DNA of 64,000 bases from Ilyomonas limi (GTDB lineage Bacteria; Bacteroidota; Bacteroidia; Chitinophagales; Chitinophagaceae). Both the position numbers and the translations under genes were made by a program. Shown here piece by piece: positions 1-7,294 of this stretch (position 1 is the first letter of the stretch; every line of letters begins with the position of its first letter). The notes beneath the pieces are model-generated. The model searched no databases. It was not told where the DNA came from and saw nothing but the letters and a program-made list of their open reading frames with translations. Where the stretch lies: assembly GCF_005233845.1 (NCBI RefSeq), contig NZ_SZQL01000001.1, positions 1-64,000 of the forward strand, given 5' to 3'.

Positions 1-125
1 TATAAACCGGTAAACTTATTATTTTTGACAACTGCTTTTACAGCAAACTATACAACACTTCGCCAGCAAAACAGGTGGTCAATTTGCCACGAAATCACCT
101 GGTCAACTTCTACGAAATATCCACA
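1..125. mobile_element. Terminus of an IS21-like insertion sequence (inferred)
   Basis: Two similar units, GGTCAATTTGCCACGAAAT at 77-95 and GGTCAACTTCTACGAAAT at 101-118, follow each other with a 24-base period. Repeated blocks of this sort are typical inside the ends of IS21-family elements, and the GGTCAA...CGAAAT wording fits what I recall of Bacteroidetes members. The outer edge would be one of the CA dinucleotides at 122-125. The transposase genes would lie to the left, outside the window; none is visible here. The assignment rests on the repeat pattern alone. Confidence 0.45.
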
Positions 126-842
126 TTGATTGAAGCACTTTCTTTATTAGGCTTTCCTGTCGCTACCAACAGAACACTATTCTTTAATGTCTGTCTCGGA
201 CAAAAGAGTTTCGTCATTGGGGAGCATATGCGCTTTGGAAGGGATACTGTTAACTATCAGATTTATTTTAAAGAGGATACTGCGTCAAAAAGGCTTACCT
301 GCTCCTATTATGATACTACTTTGAGAAAAGCAGTAGCGGTTTCGTCTTCTATAGTTAACGGGATTGATGTAATGGATTTAGAAAAGCGAATGGGTGAAAT
401 AGACTGGAAATTGCCTGTAGATCACTATTCTTTAAACGAGCTTGATATAGCTGATAAGAATACCTGGAAGCAGGAAGCTGCAGTTGAAGCGGTTACGAGA
501 GATCTGGAGGTGTTAGGTTCTACAGCAGAAGGTGCCGGCTTAGCAAACATGCTGAAATATAAGTTCTGGACCGATTTGACTTTACAAGGCATCATTCCCG
601 AACTGCCTGCCTTAAAAAGCAGGTATGAACTGAGCCAAAGATTTTATATTATCAATGGAGATGGAATTACTGCAAGCGAAGCATATCGGTTCTTAAATAA
701 CCGGTGGACGGAACGAAGTATACATGCCAATAACCGTTTATTGCGTAAAAAAGAACCGGAGCAACGGAAAATAAAGGCAGTTACAAAAGGTACAAGTGAT
801 AGGACGAGAAATCGGCATTCAAAAGAAATTGTAGGAAAATGA
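75..842 (+). CDS. Hypothetical mobile-element protein, 5' end probably replaced by an IS terminus
   Basis: An open frame of 255 codons with a GTG start, stopping at 840-842 and overlapping the next gene by the ATGA at 839-842. I recognise no enzymatic motif. The C-terminal third is basic and polar (many K, R, N), as in plasmid or conjugative-element accessory proteins. The first 16 codons are read from the IS-like repeats at 77-118, so the native N-terminus was probably lost and the GTG is borrowed. The frame is open upstream to a stop at 3-5 but offers no better start. It may be a 5'-truncated remnant that is no longer expressed. Confidence 0.5.
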   Translation: MVNLPRNHLVNFYEISTLIEALSLLGFPVATNRTLFFNVCLGQKSFVIGEHMRFGRDTVNYQIYFKEDTASKRLTCSYYDTTLRKAVAVSSSIVNGIDVMDLEKRMGEIDWKLPVDHYSLNELDIADKNTWKQEAAVEAVTRDLEVLGSTAEGAGLANMLKYKFWTDLTLQGIIPELPALKSRYELSQRFYIINGDGITASEAYRFLNNRWTERSIHANNRLLRKKEPEQRKIKAVTKGTSDRTRNRHSKEIVGK

Positions 843-1156
843 ATTGTATTTCGAGCGAAAGGAATGAAGTGCTTACACCTATTGATTCTTTTTATGAATC
901 TGTTAAGAAGGATGCAATTATCAGTGCTACGCACATTAGCCTGTACTTTGCACTATATTATCAATGGCAGCTTAATCACTGCATCAGTCCTTTTGAAATA
1001 AAAAGAGATAACATTATGAAGCTGGCAAAAATCAGCTCTAGGAAAACATTTAATAAATGCATGCATGTGCTGCACGAAACCGGGTATATCAGGTATATTC
1101 CTTCCTATAATCCTGAAATCAGTAGCATGATTTGCCTTATAATGACAGATATTTAA
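839..1156 (+). CDS. Small mobile-element regulator-like protein (winged-helix-like)
   Basis: A 105-residue protein whose ATG overlaps the stop of the preceding gene, so the two are probably translationally coupled. The text around 'ISLYFALYYQW' and 'KLAKISSRKTFNKCMHVLHETGYI' (split here for description: KLAKISSRKTF, then a second helix) reads like the winged-helix proteins seen in Bacteroidetes conjugative and mobilisable elements, where a conserved 'THISLY' block is followed by an HTH. DNA binding is inferred. No catalytic motif is seen. Its partner genes (primase, relaxase) are absent, which fits a decayed element edge. Confidence 0.5.
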   Translation: MNCISSERNEVLTPIDSFYESVKKDAIISATHISLYFALYYQWQLNHCISPFEIKRDNIMKLAKISSRKTFNKCMHVLHETGYIRYIPSYNPEISSMICLIMTDI

Positions 1157-1327
1157 AAGGCGGTAAAATAGTAAAGGTCATAATTTGTCATGGCAGCAAA
1201 TGCAAATTGATTATTGCACAAGAAGCAAGGAGAATAGTTATCAACTCATATAGATGTTTTCCATTAACGCGCAAGAGTAGGGAGATAGTTAGTTAAGTAT
1301 TGATTAGGAAATTACAGGAGGGATAAT

Positions 1328-1624
1328 GTGGAAAATGGGGATAATGTGGAAACAATAAGTTCCAAAATGAACTATATCTTACAAAAGGAAATACTAACCT
1401 TTGAAGAAGCATGTATTTATTTAGGCAGAAGTGCATCATCTATGTATAAACTGACAAGCGCGCGATTGATACCGCATTATGTACCCACAGGCAAACTGAT
1501 CTACTTTAAAAGAACAGAACTGGATGAATAGGTGCTTCAAAATAAGCGAAGTAGTTTGGAAGAAATACAATCGGAAAGCAAAAGGTTCCAAATAAGTTCC
1601 AATTACAGAGATAACAATCATTAG
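1328..1624 (+). pseudogene. Excisionase-like helix-turn-helix protein with internal amber codon
   Basis: The frame starts at GTG 1328, five bases after AGGAGGG (1316-1322); ATG 1367 is an alternative. It encodes 'FEEACIYLGRSASSMYKL' followed by 'PTGKLIYFKR', the layout of the HTH_17/excisionase family. The frame stops at TAG 1529-1531 right after '...ELDE', exactly where relatives have a Trp (TGG), and then stays open for 30 more sensible codons to TAG 1622-1624. A single G-to-A change would explain the break. The first 67 residues still hold the HTH, so a short product may function. Such proteins direct excision or regulation in integrative elements, which fits the neighbouring tRNA. Confidence 0.55.
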
Positions 1625-1634
1625 TAACATCATT

Positions 1635-1658
1635 AGCCATCAGTTCGATGGCTTTTTT
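1635..1658 (+). terminator. Rho-independent terminator
   Basis: AGCCATC at 1635-1641 pairs with GATGGCT at 1647-1653 around a 5-base loop and is followed by a run of T to 1658. It lies 10 bases after the stop of the HTH gene and would end its transcript. Confidence 0.7.
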
Positions 1659-1660
1659 CA

Positions 1661-1683
1661 TATAATCCCTATCTCCACCAATT
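1661..1683 (+). other. Possible attachment-site remnant resembling a tRNA 3' end
   Basis: TCCCTATCTCCACCA (1666-1680) has the form of a T-arm end, a 7-base acceptor strand, a discriminator A and CCA. No tRNA body precedes it; the bases before it are a terminator. Such stubs are left where an element that uses a tRNA or tmRNA 3' end as att site has rearranged. This is a weak call. Confidence 0.2.
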
Positions 1684-1740
1684 AAAATTGAGCTTGTTTA
1701 AATGGCATTCTTGTATGTATCTGGTATGTATTAAAAAGAA

Positions 1741-1771
1741 CAAGGAGTTACAGTTTCAACGTAACTCCTTG
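1741..1771 (-). terminator. Terminator of the tRNA gene
   Basis: CAAGGAGTTAC (1741-1751) and GTAACTCCTTG (1761-1771) form a perfect 11-bp stem with a 9-base loop. Read on the minus strand it follows the tRNA by 9 bases and is followed by a U-rich stretch (TTCTTTTTAA), so it should end the tRNA transcript. Confidence 0.75.
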
Positions 1772-1780
1772 ATTATTAAG

Positions 1781-1854
1781 TGGGCCCACCTGGGCTTGAA
1801 CCAGGGACCCCCTGATTATGAGTCAGGTGCTCTAACCAGCTGAGCTATAGGCCC
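1781..1854 (-). tRNA. tRNA with CAU anticodon, probably tRNA-Ile2 (lysidine-modified), otherwise tRNA-Met
   Basis: The minus strand reads GGGCCTATAGCTCAG... and ends in TGGGCCCA, giving a 7-bp acceptor stem with one G-T pair. The anticodon arm CTGACTCATAATCAG presents CAT in the loop, and the T-arm has the usual GGTTCAAGCC. CCA is not encoded. The acceptor and D-arm match the style of the Bacteroidetes tRNA-Ile(GAT), which is why I prefer the isoleucine isoacceptor that needs TilS, but CAU alone cannot separate Ile2 from elongator Met. Its 3' end faces the mobile-element debris at 75-1660. Confidence 0.9.
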
Positions 1855-1931
1855 TGAATCTGCTTAAAGATTCGGGAGCGCAAAAATAGAGAAATCCGGC
1901 AATTTTCCAAGAGCTAATATCGGCTACAAGC

Positions 1932-1939
1932 TATTTTTG
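1932..1939 (+). promoter_or_regulatory. Bacteroidetes -7 promoter element (TATTTTTG)
   Basis: TATTTTTG matches TAnnTTTG and ends five bases before the ATG at 1945. With a start site 5-8 bases downstream the mRNA of the HAD gene would be leaderless. No clear -33 TTTG is visible. Confidence 0.55.
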
Positions 1940-1944
1940 CTTTT

Positions 1945-2559
1945 ATGCAAAATATCCGCAACATTATCTTCGACCTTGGTGGCGTGTTCATCGAGATTGA
2001 TTATGCCAAAACACAACAGGCGTTTACCAATCTGCAGGTGCAAAACTTCCATCAGTTTTACACACAAAGCCATGCCAATGATTTGTTTGAAGCATTGGAG
2101 ATGGGTAAAATAGATGCTGCTACTTTTTACAACAATTTTCGCAGCCATACCAATACCACACTTGCTGATGAGCAGATAAAAGAATCGTGGAATGCTTTAT
2201 TAGGCTCCTTTTACGAAGACCGGCTGCAATGGCTGGATAAAATAAAGAATAAATACAAGCTATTTTTACTATCTAACACCAATGCTATTCATCACAAAGC
2301 ATTTACTAAAACATACCAGCAGCAAACCGGCAAGCGAAGCTTCGATGATTATTTTATTAAAGCCTATTACTCGCACGAAATAGGCTTGCGCAAGCCATAC
2401 GTGGAGGCCTATCAATATGTGCTGAACGAGCAGGGTTTAAAGGCGGAAGAAACACTTTTTATAGATGACACTCTACCTAATATAGAAGGCGCAAAAAAAG
2501 CTGGTTTACAAACGATACACCTGAAGCCAGGCCTGTCCCTGCTGGATTTGGATTTGTAA
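1945..2559 (+). CDS. HAD-superfamily phosphatase, YihX-like
   Basis: A 204-residue haloacid-dehalogenase-type hydrolase, cytoplasmic. Motif I is FDLGGVF with the nucleophile Asp10; position +2 is Gly rather than Asp, as in YihX and the epoxide-hydrolase N-domain group. Motif II is LSNTN near residue 112, motif III the Lys in LRKP near 151, and motif IV FIDDTLPN near 172. The four motifs and the helical cap after motif I match the glucose-1-phosphatase-like subgroup; the substrate cannot be told. The start follows a promoter element by five bases, and the gene appears to stand alone. Confidence 0.85.
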   Translation: MQNIRNIIFDLGGVFIEIDYAKTQQAFTNLQVQNFHQFYTQSHANDLFEALEMGKIDAATFYNNFRSHTNTTLADEQIKESWNALLGSFYEDRLQWLDKIKNKYKLFLLSNTNAIHHKAFTKTYQQQTGKRSFDDYFIKAYYSHEIGLRKPYVEAYQYVLNEQGLKAEETLFIDDTLPNIEGAKKAGLQTIHLKPGLSLLDLDL

Positions 2560-2566
2560 AAATAAG

Positions 2567-2593
2567 GCTGACGGGGCTTAAAATCCTGTCAGC
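2567..2593 (+). terminator. Hairpin after the HAD gene
   Basis: GCTGACGGG (2567-2575) pairs with CCTGTCAGC (2585-2593), one G-T pair, 9-base loop, 7 bases after the stop codon. There is no clear T-run, so it is a weak terminator or an RNA 3'-end structure. Confidence 0.4.
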
Positions 2594-2712
2594 ATTGTAG
2601 CAAGTGTACAATTTTCATTAACAGTAATAAGGCAAAACAAAGGAGCAATAACATGTATATCGAACAAATATAAATGCTACCATACAATCAATACTACAAT
2701 TGCAGCATTGCA

Positions 2713-4536
2713 TCACTTCACAAATAATCTATCTATATACTCTTCTCTAAGTTCAATATAGGTAGGATTGCCGCCGGGCGTAAGATTGGGCGTTTCACAC
2801 GCAAACAGTTGCGCTATCACCATTTCCATTTCTTGTTGCGATAATGTTTTACCAGCTTTAATAGCCTGCTGCCGCGCCATGCAGCGCACCAGTTTTTCGC
2901 GCTTGCTAAACTTTATGTCGCTGGTAAAATGTTTAAATTGTTCCAGCAATAATTCAATCACCTGTTTTTCATTACCCTGCTGCACATCGGCGGGCGTGCC
3001 CTGCACTACAAAACTATCTCTGCCAAATGGCTCAATAGTGTAGCCAATCACCTGCAAATCAGGTAGTAAATCTTCCAATAAAATGGCATCTGCCGGCGAG
3101 AGCTGCAGCGTAACCGGGAACAAGCTTTTTTGAGTAGCTGCCTGCTTGCCATGAATGGCTGTACTGAGCTGCTCATACAATACGCGCTCGTGTGCCAGTT
3201 GCTGATGCACGAGTATTAAATCTTTATCAGCAACAGCAATAATGTAGGTATTGTTGAGTTGATAAACAGGCTTTGGCAGTGCAGGTTGCTTATCGAATGA
3301 AGTATGTTGAATTACCTGATTTTGTTCCGGTATTTCTTCCGTTTTTGCAGCGGTAAAGAATTCTTTCCAGTGCCGCAATTCACTTTTTTCATTTGGCTCT
3401 ATTACATGCGCCTGGTGCTTTTGCGTAAAGGTTTTGTACAGGCTGGAGGAAGAGGCAGTTTGCTGCTCATTTTCTGTAAATGGCTTACTTACAGCTTCCA
3501 GTTGTTGGATGTCTGCATTGAGTGAGAAATCAAGCGATGGTGCAATGCTAAATTGCGCCAGCGCATGTTTCACCGCACTCTGCACAAAAGCATACACGAT
3601 TTTTTCATCTTCAAACTTTATCTCCTGCTTGGTAGGATGCACGTTGATATCTATCTGGCCTGGGTCAAGATCAATGTATAAAACATACAACGGAAAGCAA
3701 TCCTTCGGAATCAAATCTTCAAAAGCACTGCTTACGGCATGATTTAAATAGGCGCTGCGGATAAAACGGTTGTTTACAAAAAAAAATTGGTCACCACGGG
3801 TTTTGCGGGCAGCATCGGGCTTGCCTACAAAACCATAGATATTCATATAGTCGGTTTGCTCTTTTACACTTACTAGCTTGGTGCTGTATTGTGCGCCTAA
3901 TATCTGTAGGATGCGTTGCTTGTGACTGCCCGCTTCTAAATAAAACACTTGCTGACCATTGCTCGTGAGCGAAAAAAATATATGCGGAAAAGCCATTGCT
4001 ACACGGATAAATTCATCCATAATATGCCGCAACTCCGCTGTGTTACTCTTCAAAAAATTACGGCGAGCAGGCACATTAAAAAACAGGTTTTTCATGCAGA
4101 TATTGGTGCCCGCAGGGCAGGCGCACGGCTGTTGTTTGGTTACAATGCCGTTTTCAATATCTATGCAGGTGCCCAATTCTTCCTGCGGTTTGCGTGTGCG
4201 CAATTCTACCTGCGCTACTGCTGCAATAGAAGCCAGCGCTTCGCCACGGAAACCCATGGTAGCTATTCTGAATAAATCGTCTATTGCTCTTATTTTACTC
4301 GTTGCATGGCGCTCAAAACTCATGCGCGCATCCGTTTCGCTCATGCCTTTGCCATTGTCAATTACCTGCACCAGGCTTTTACCGGCATCCGTTACAATAA
4401 GTTGAATTTGTGTTGCGCCTGCATCCACTGCATTCTCCAGCAATTCCTTTACAGCACTTGCCGGGCGTTGTATTACTTCGCCGGCAGCTATCTGGTTGGC
4501 TATGTTATCGGGCAACAGTTGTATAATATCCGCCAC
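2713..4536 (-). CDS. mutL: DNA mismatch repair protein MutL
   Basis: A 607-residue protein that couples MutS mismatch recognition to strand processing. The GHKL ATPase domain is complete: the helix with ELLENAVDAGA (residues 31-41), DNGKGM (60-65), RHATSK (76-81) and GFRGEA (95-100). A linker of about 100 residues rich in Q, S and K leads to the C-terminal dimerisation domain. The start is GTG at 4536; the text after it (ADIIQLLPDNIANQIAAGEV) is the usual MutL N-terminus. Where endonuclease-type MutL proteins have DQHAxxE this one reads HQQLAHE (444-450), so the metal site looks altered. It follows gltX in the same direction, 300 bases apart. Confidence 0.96.
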   Translation of the reverse strand: MADIIQLLPDNIANQIAAGEVIQRPASAVKELLENAVDAGATQIQLIVTDAGKSLVQVIDNGKGMSETDARMSFERHATSKIRAIDDLFRIATMGFRGEALASIAAVAQVELRTRKPQEELGTCIDIENGIVTKQQPCACPAGTNICMKNLFFNVPARRNFLKSNTAELRHIMDEFIRVAMAFPHIFFSLTSNGQQVFYLEAGSHKQRILQILGAQYSTKLVSVKEQTDYMNIYGFVGKPDAARKTRGDQFFFVNNRFIRSAYLNHAVSSAFEDLIPKDCFPLYVLYIDLDPGQIDINVHPTKQEIKFEDEKIVYAFVQSAVKHALAQFSIAPSLDFSLNADIQQLEAVSKPFTENEQQTASSSSLYKTFTQKHQAHVIEPNEKSELRHWKEFFTAAKTEEIPEQNQVIQHTSFDKQPALPKPVYQLNNTYIIAVADKDLILVHQQLAHERVLYEQLSTAIHGKQAATQKSLFPVTLQLSPADAILLEDLLPDLQVIGYTIEPFGRDSFVVQGTPADVQQGNEKQVIELLLEQFKHFTSDIKFSKREKLVRCMARQQAIKAGKTLSQQEMEMVIAQLFACETPNLTPGGNPTYIELREEYIDRLFVK

Positions 4537-4836
4537 TTCACAATTCTTTTAAGGAAATCAAAATGTAAAACTAATCCTTCTTTAAGTAGCAACTAAAACC
4601 TGCGTTATACTTTTGTGTTATCGGAGTCCAATATCACTTTATCCAATATCAACAACATTATCCGATACTTCCAATATCAAATTCAACAAGCGTGGTTATA
4701 GCAGCATTTAAACCAAAGCGCTGCTATAACCATTCATCCAGCGTTATTTTTCAGCAATTATTATTCATGTGTATAAGAAGGGCATGCTACTCCTCAGTTC
4801 TATTGTAAGTAATTCCCTAATTTCATTCACCATTCA
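4537..4836. other. gltX-mutL intergenic region with promoter-like site and hairpin
   Basis: No gene is seen in these 300 bases. TCCAATATCA occurs three times (4627-4636, 4642-4651, 4670-4679). A plus-strand TACTTTTG (4608-4615) matches the -7 element but points away from mutL. A 13-bp inverted repeat, TGGTTATAGCAGC at 4693-4705 and its complement at 4720-4732 with a 14-base loop, lies between the promoter-like site and gltX. It may act as the gltX 3' end, though no T-run follows on the minus strand. Confidence 0.5.
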
Positions 4837-6363
4837 TTACACCAGCAGCTGCAAGGTGTGTTTTATCCGTTTTAGCATTTCTTCTTTACCAATCATTGCG
4901 GCTATCTCAAACACGCCGGGGCCAAACTTGCCACCCACCAGCATAATGCGCAACGGCAACATCAATTCGCCGGGCTTCAACACTTGTACCGATGCAATTT
5001 CTTTAAATACTTTTTCCAGCGCTTCCGCTTCCCATGTTTGGAGCGATTGATAGGCGCTTATCAACTCTATAAAAAACAAATTTTTCTGCGCATTCCACTT
5101 AGGTTTAATAGCCGCAACGTCCACACTTTGTGGCTGCCGGAAAAAGAAAGCAGCTTGTGTTACAAAATCGGGCAATAGCGTGCAGCGGTCTTTTACCAGT
5201 TCCAATACTTTATCAAACTTTGCTTCATCCGTAATCGTTATACCCTGCGCTTCAAATAGTTCTTTTACGCTATCCCTGTATCGCGACACAGGCAGTCTTT
5301 TTATCCATTCATGGTTGAACCATTTGGCTTTCTCATAATCAAACTTGGCACCACCTTTATGCACGCGCTCAATAGAAAATTTTTGTATCAATTCATCCAG
5401 TGTAAATATTTCCTGGCCACTGCTATCGTTCCAGCCCAGCAAAGCCAGCATGTTTACAAATGCTTCGGGCAAAAAACCGGTTTCTTTAAAGCCGGGCGTC
5501 AGTTCGCCGGTAACCGGGTCTGTCCAGTTCATGGCATACACCGGAAAGCCAAACCGGGCACCATCGCGCTTGCTTAATTTACCCTTTCCATCCGGCTTCA
5601 GTATTAAAGGTAAATGTGCCCATTGCGGCATTTTGTCTTCGCCAAACAAATAACGCCACAGCAGTATGTGCACAGGCGCACTTGGCAACCACTCCTCGCC
5701 ACGAAAAGCATGTGTTATCTGCATCAGAAAATCATCTACTACCACCGCCAGATGATAGGTGGGCATACCGTCGGCTTTCAATAATACTTTATCATCCACC
5801 TGTGCCGTATTAAAACTCACTTCGCCACGAATCATATCGGTAAACGTAATATCTTCCGGTACGTCGGGCATTTTAATGCGTACTACATGTGGCACGCCTT
5901 CGCTGAGCAATTGAGCTACTTCATCCGGCCCCAACGTGAGCGAATTGCGCATCTTACTGCGCAATACACTGTTGTACTGTGCGGTAGCATTTTCGGTTTT
6001 ATAAGTATTGCGCATCGCTTCCAGTTCTTCAGGCGTATCAAAGGCATAATAGGCATGCCCATGTTTTACCAGTTGTTCTGCATAGAGTTTATACATTGCT
6101 TTGCGTTCGCTTTGCCGGTAAGGCGCAAAATTGCCACCGTGAATCACACTCTCATCCGGCTCTAACCCGCACCACGCAAGCGTTTCGAAAATATATTCTT
6201 CAGCGCCGGGCACATAGCGGTTTTGGTCGGTATCTTCTACGCGCAGTATAAAAGTGCCGCCATGCTTATGGGCAAAGAGATAATTAAACAACACCGTTCT
6301 TACACCGCCCAAATGCAAGCCGCCCGTAGGTGAAGGCGCAAAACGTACACGTACATTATTCAT
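4837..6363 (-). CDS. gltX: Glutamate--tRNA ligase
   Basis: A class I aminoacyl-tRNA synthetase of 508 residues that charges tRNA-Glu. The N-terminus carries FAPSPTGGLHLGG (the HIGH region, residues 8-20) and the KMSKS loop appears as KLSKRDG near residue 265. The C-terminal anticodon-binding helical domain is present, and the length is normal. A separate glnS occurs at 50.4 kb, so this enzyme is probably the discriminating type. The ATG at 6363 is preceded by a good promoter element at 6425-6432. mutL lies downstream on the same strand. Confidence 0.97.
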   Translation of the reverse strand: MNNVRVRFAPSPTGGLHLGGVRTVLFNYLFAHKHGGTFILRVEDTDQNRYVPGAEEYIFETLAWCGLEPDESVIHGGNFAPYRQSERKAMYKLYAEQLVKHGHAYYAFDTPEELEAMRNTYKTENATAQYNSVLRSKMRNSLTLGPDEVAQLLSEGVPHVVRIKMPDVPEDITFTDMIRGEVSFNTAQVDDKVLLKADGMPTYHLAVVVDDFLMQITHAFRGEEWLPSAPVHILLWRYLFGEDKMPQWAHLPLILKPDGKGKLSKRDGARFGFPVYAMNWTDPVTGELTPGFKETGFLPEAFVNMLALLGWNDSSGQEIFTLDELIQKFSIERVHKGGAKFDYEKAKWFNHEWIKRLPVSRYRDSVKELFEAQGITITDEAKFDKVLELVKDRCTLLPDFVTQAAFFFRQPQSVDVAAIKPKWNAQKNLFFIELISAYQSLQTWEAEALEKVFKEIASVQVLKPGELMLPLRIMLVGGKFGPGVFEIAAMIGKEEMLKRIKHTLQLLV

Positions 6364-6424
6364 TTATAAAAAATTTTTTGTGCGATGAAACAGTACAAAT
6401 AGTTACTACATTTTCATCAGTCGG

Positions 6425-6432
6425 CAAAAGTA
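6425..6432 (-). promoter_or_regulatory. Promoter -7 element of gltX (TACTTTTG)
   Basis: On the minus strand TACTTTTG matches TAnnTTTG, about 60 bases upstream of the gltX ATG. The rest of the 6364-6716 gap shows no gene and no clear repeat. Confidence 0.55.
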
Positions 6433-6716
6433 ATCCATTGTTGAGTAAGGCCGGGATAATGAATGATACCGCTTTCAGCCAGGCGGGCATGCATAAGCTG
6501 TGAACTTTGAGCATTTAGCAAAATACATTGCCTGGTATGCCATGAAAATGGGATAAGGTGCCCGGACAGCAAGATTTATTTGCAAAAACAGGCAGCGCAT
6601 GATTGTATAACCGCCTCTTATAATTAGCTGAAAAAAGATAAATCATACAAGCAGGTTACCTTTTTCAAAGTTTGGTATTATATATGAGTTATAAAAACAG
6701 TTCAGCAGATTAACAA

Positions 6717-6929
6717 TTGAAAAGGATTTTATTCGCGATCGTTACTATTACATTTGCTGCGTGCAGCAGTCAATCTTCGGTAGAAGCTTCAGGTGATTCG
6801 ATAACGCAGGTAATGGATACACAAAGAAGTGCAGTGAGAGATTCGGTAACGATGAAATCTGACTCAAACGAAAAAAGAATTGATTCTTCTTTTAAGGTGT
6901 TAAAGGATTCAATTAAAAAGGCAAGATAA
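6717..6929 (+). CDS. Small predicted lipoprotein
   Basis: A 70-residue protein starting with TTG at 6717. The N-terminus has two basic residues, a hydrophobic run and a lipobox-like FAAC with Cys16, so it should be exported and lipidated. The mature part is short, polar and rich in D, S and K, with a likely single helix at the end. I do not recognise a family. A clear terminator follows at 7025-7055, which supports a real transcript. Confidence 0.6.
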   Translation: MKRILFAIVTITFAACSSQSSVEASGDSITQVMDTQRSAVRDSVTMKSDSNEKRIDSSFKVLKDSIKKAR

Positions 6930-7024
6930 GTCTTTGAAATTATTATAGGTTTTGTGTTGATAGATTAGTTTCCGACTTGCAGGAAACGGGTATAAATTTT
7001 TTTATATGGCAAGCAATCGTTAGA

Positions 7025-7055
7025 GGCCGTCCCTATTCTTAGGGAGGGCTTTTTT
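7025..7055 (+). terminator. Rho-independent terminator after the small lipoprotein
   Basis: GCCGTCCCTA-type left arm (7026-7035) pairs with TAGGGAGGGC (7040-7049) around a short loop, with one mismatch, followed by a T-run to 7055. Confidence 0.75.
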
Positions 7056-7144
7056 ATTGGGATATGGGAGGAAAATACATTGCAGCATTCAATTCCAATA
7101 TCAGTCTTTTCAGCGGCTTTATCAGTATAATCTTTATTCAAAAA

Positions 7145-7294
7145 TTACTTTCTTCCACCGGCCAGGCTGCCGGCCAGCAAGCCAATGAGTAAACCAATGA
7201 TAAGCCCTGCCTTTACGTTTTTTAATGCAAAACCAATAGCTACGCCCAGTATTACCAAAAACCAAATACCTACTTCTCTTCTGCTTTTTCTCAT
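7145..7294 (-). CDS. 49-residue glycine-rich membrane protein
   Basis: The ATG (7294-7292) follows the stop codon TAG (7297-7295) of the PIG-L gene with no gap, so translation is probably coupled. The product starts MRKSRREVGIW, then has two hydrophobic segments: about residues 10-24, and 30-46 with small residues spaced as in glycine-zipper helices (GLIIGLLIGLLAG). It ends GGRK and TAA at 7145-7147. Basic residues at the N-terminus, between the segments and at the C-terminus suggest a hairpin in the membrane. No family is recognised. Short length makes this less certain than the flanking gene. Confidence 0.6.
   Translation of the reverse strand: MRKSRREVGIWFLVILGVAIGFALKNVKAGLIIGLLIGLLAGSLAGGRK

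Noticed and set aside
1781-1854. tRNA considered as initiator tRNA-fMet
   Set aside because: The acceptor stem begins with a G-C pair and the anticodon stem lacks the three consecutive G-C pairs of initiators, so it is Ile2 or elongator Met.
4627-4679. Three TCCAATATCA repeats considered as a CRISPR or iteron array
   Set aside because: The units are only 10 bases, spacing is irregular (15 and 28 bases), and no cas or rep gene is near.
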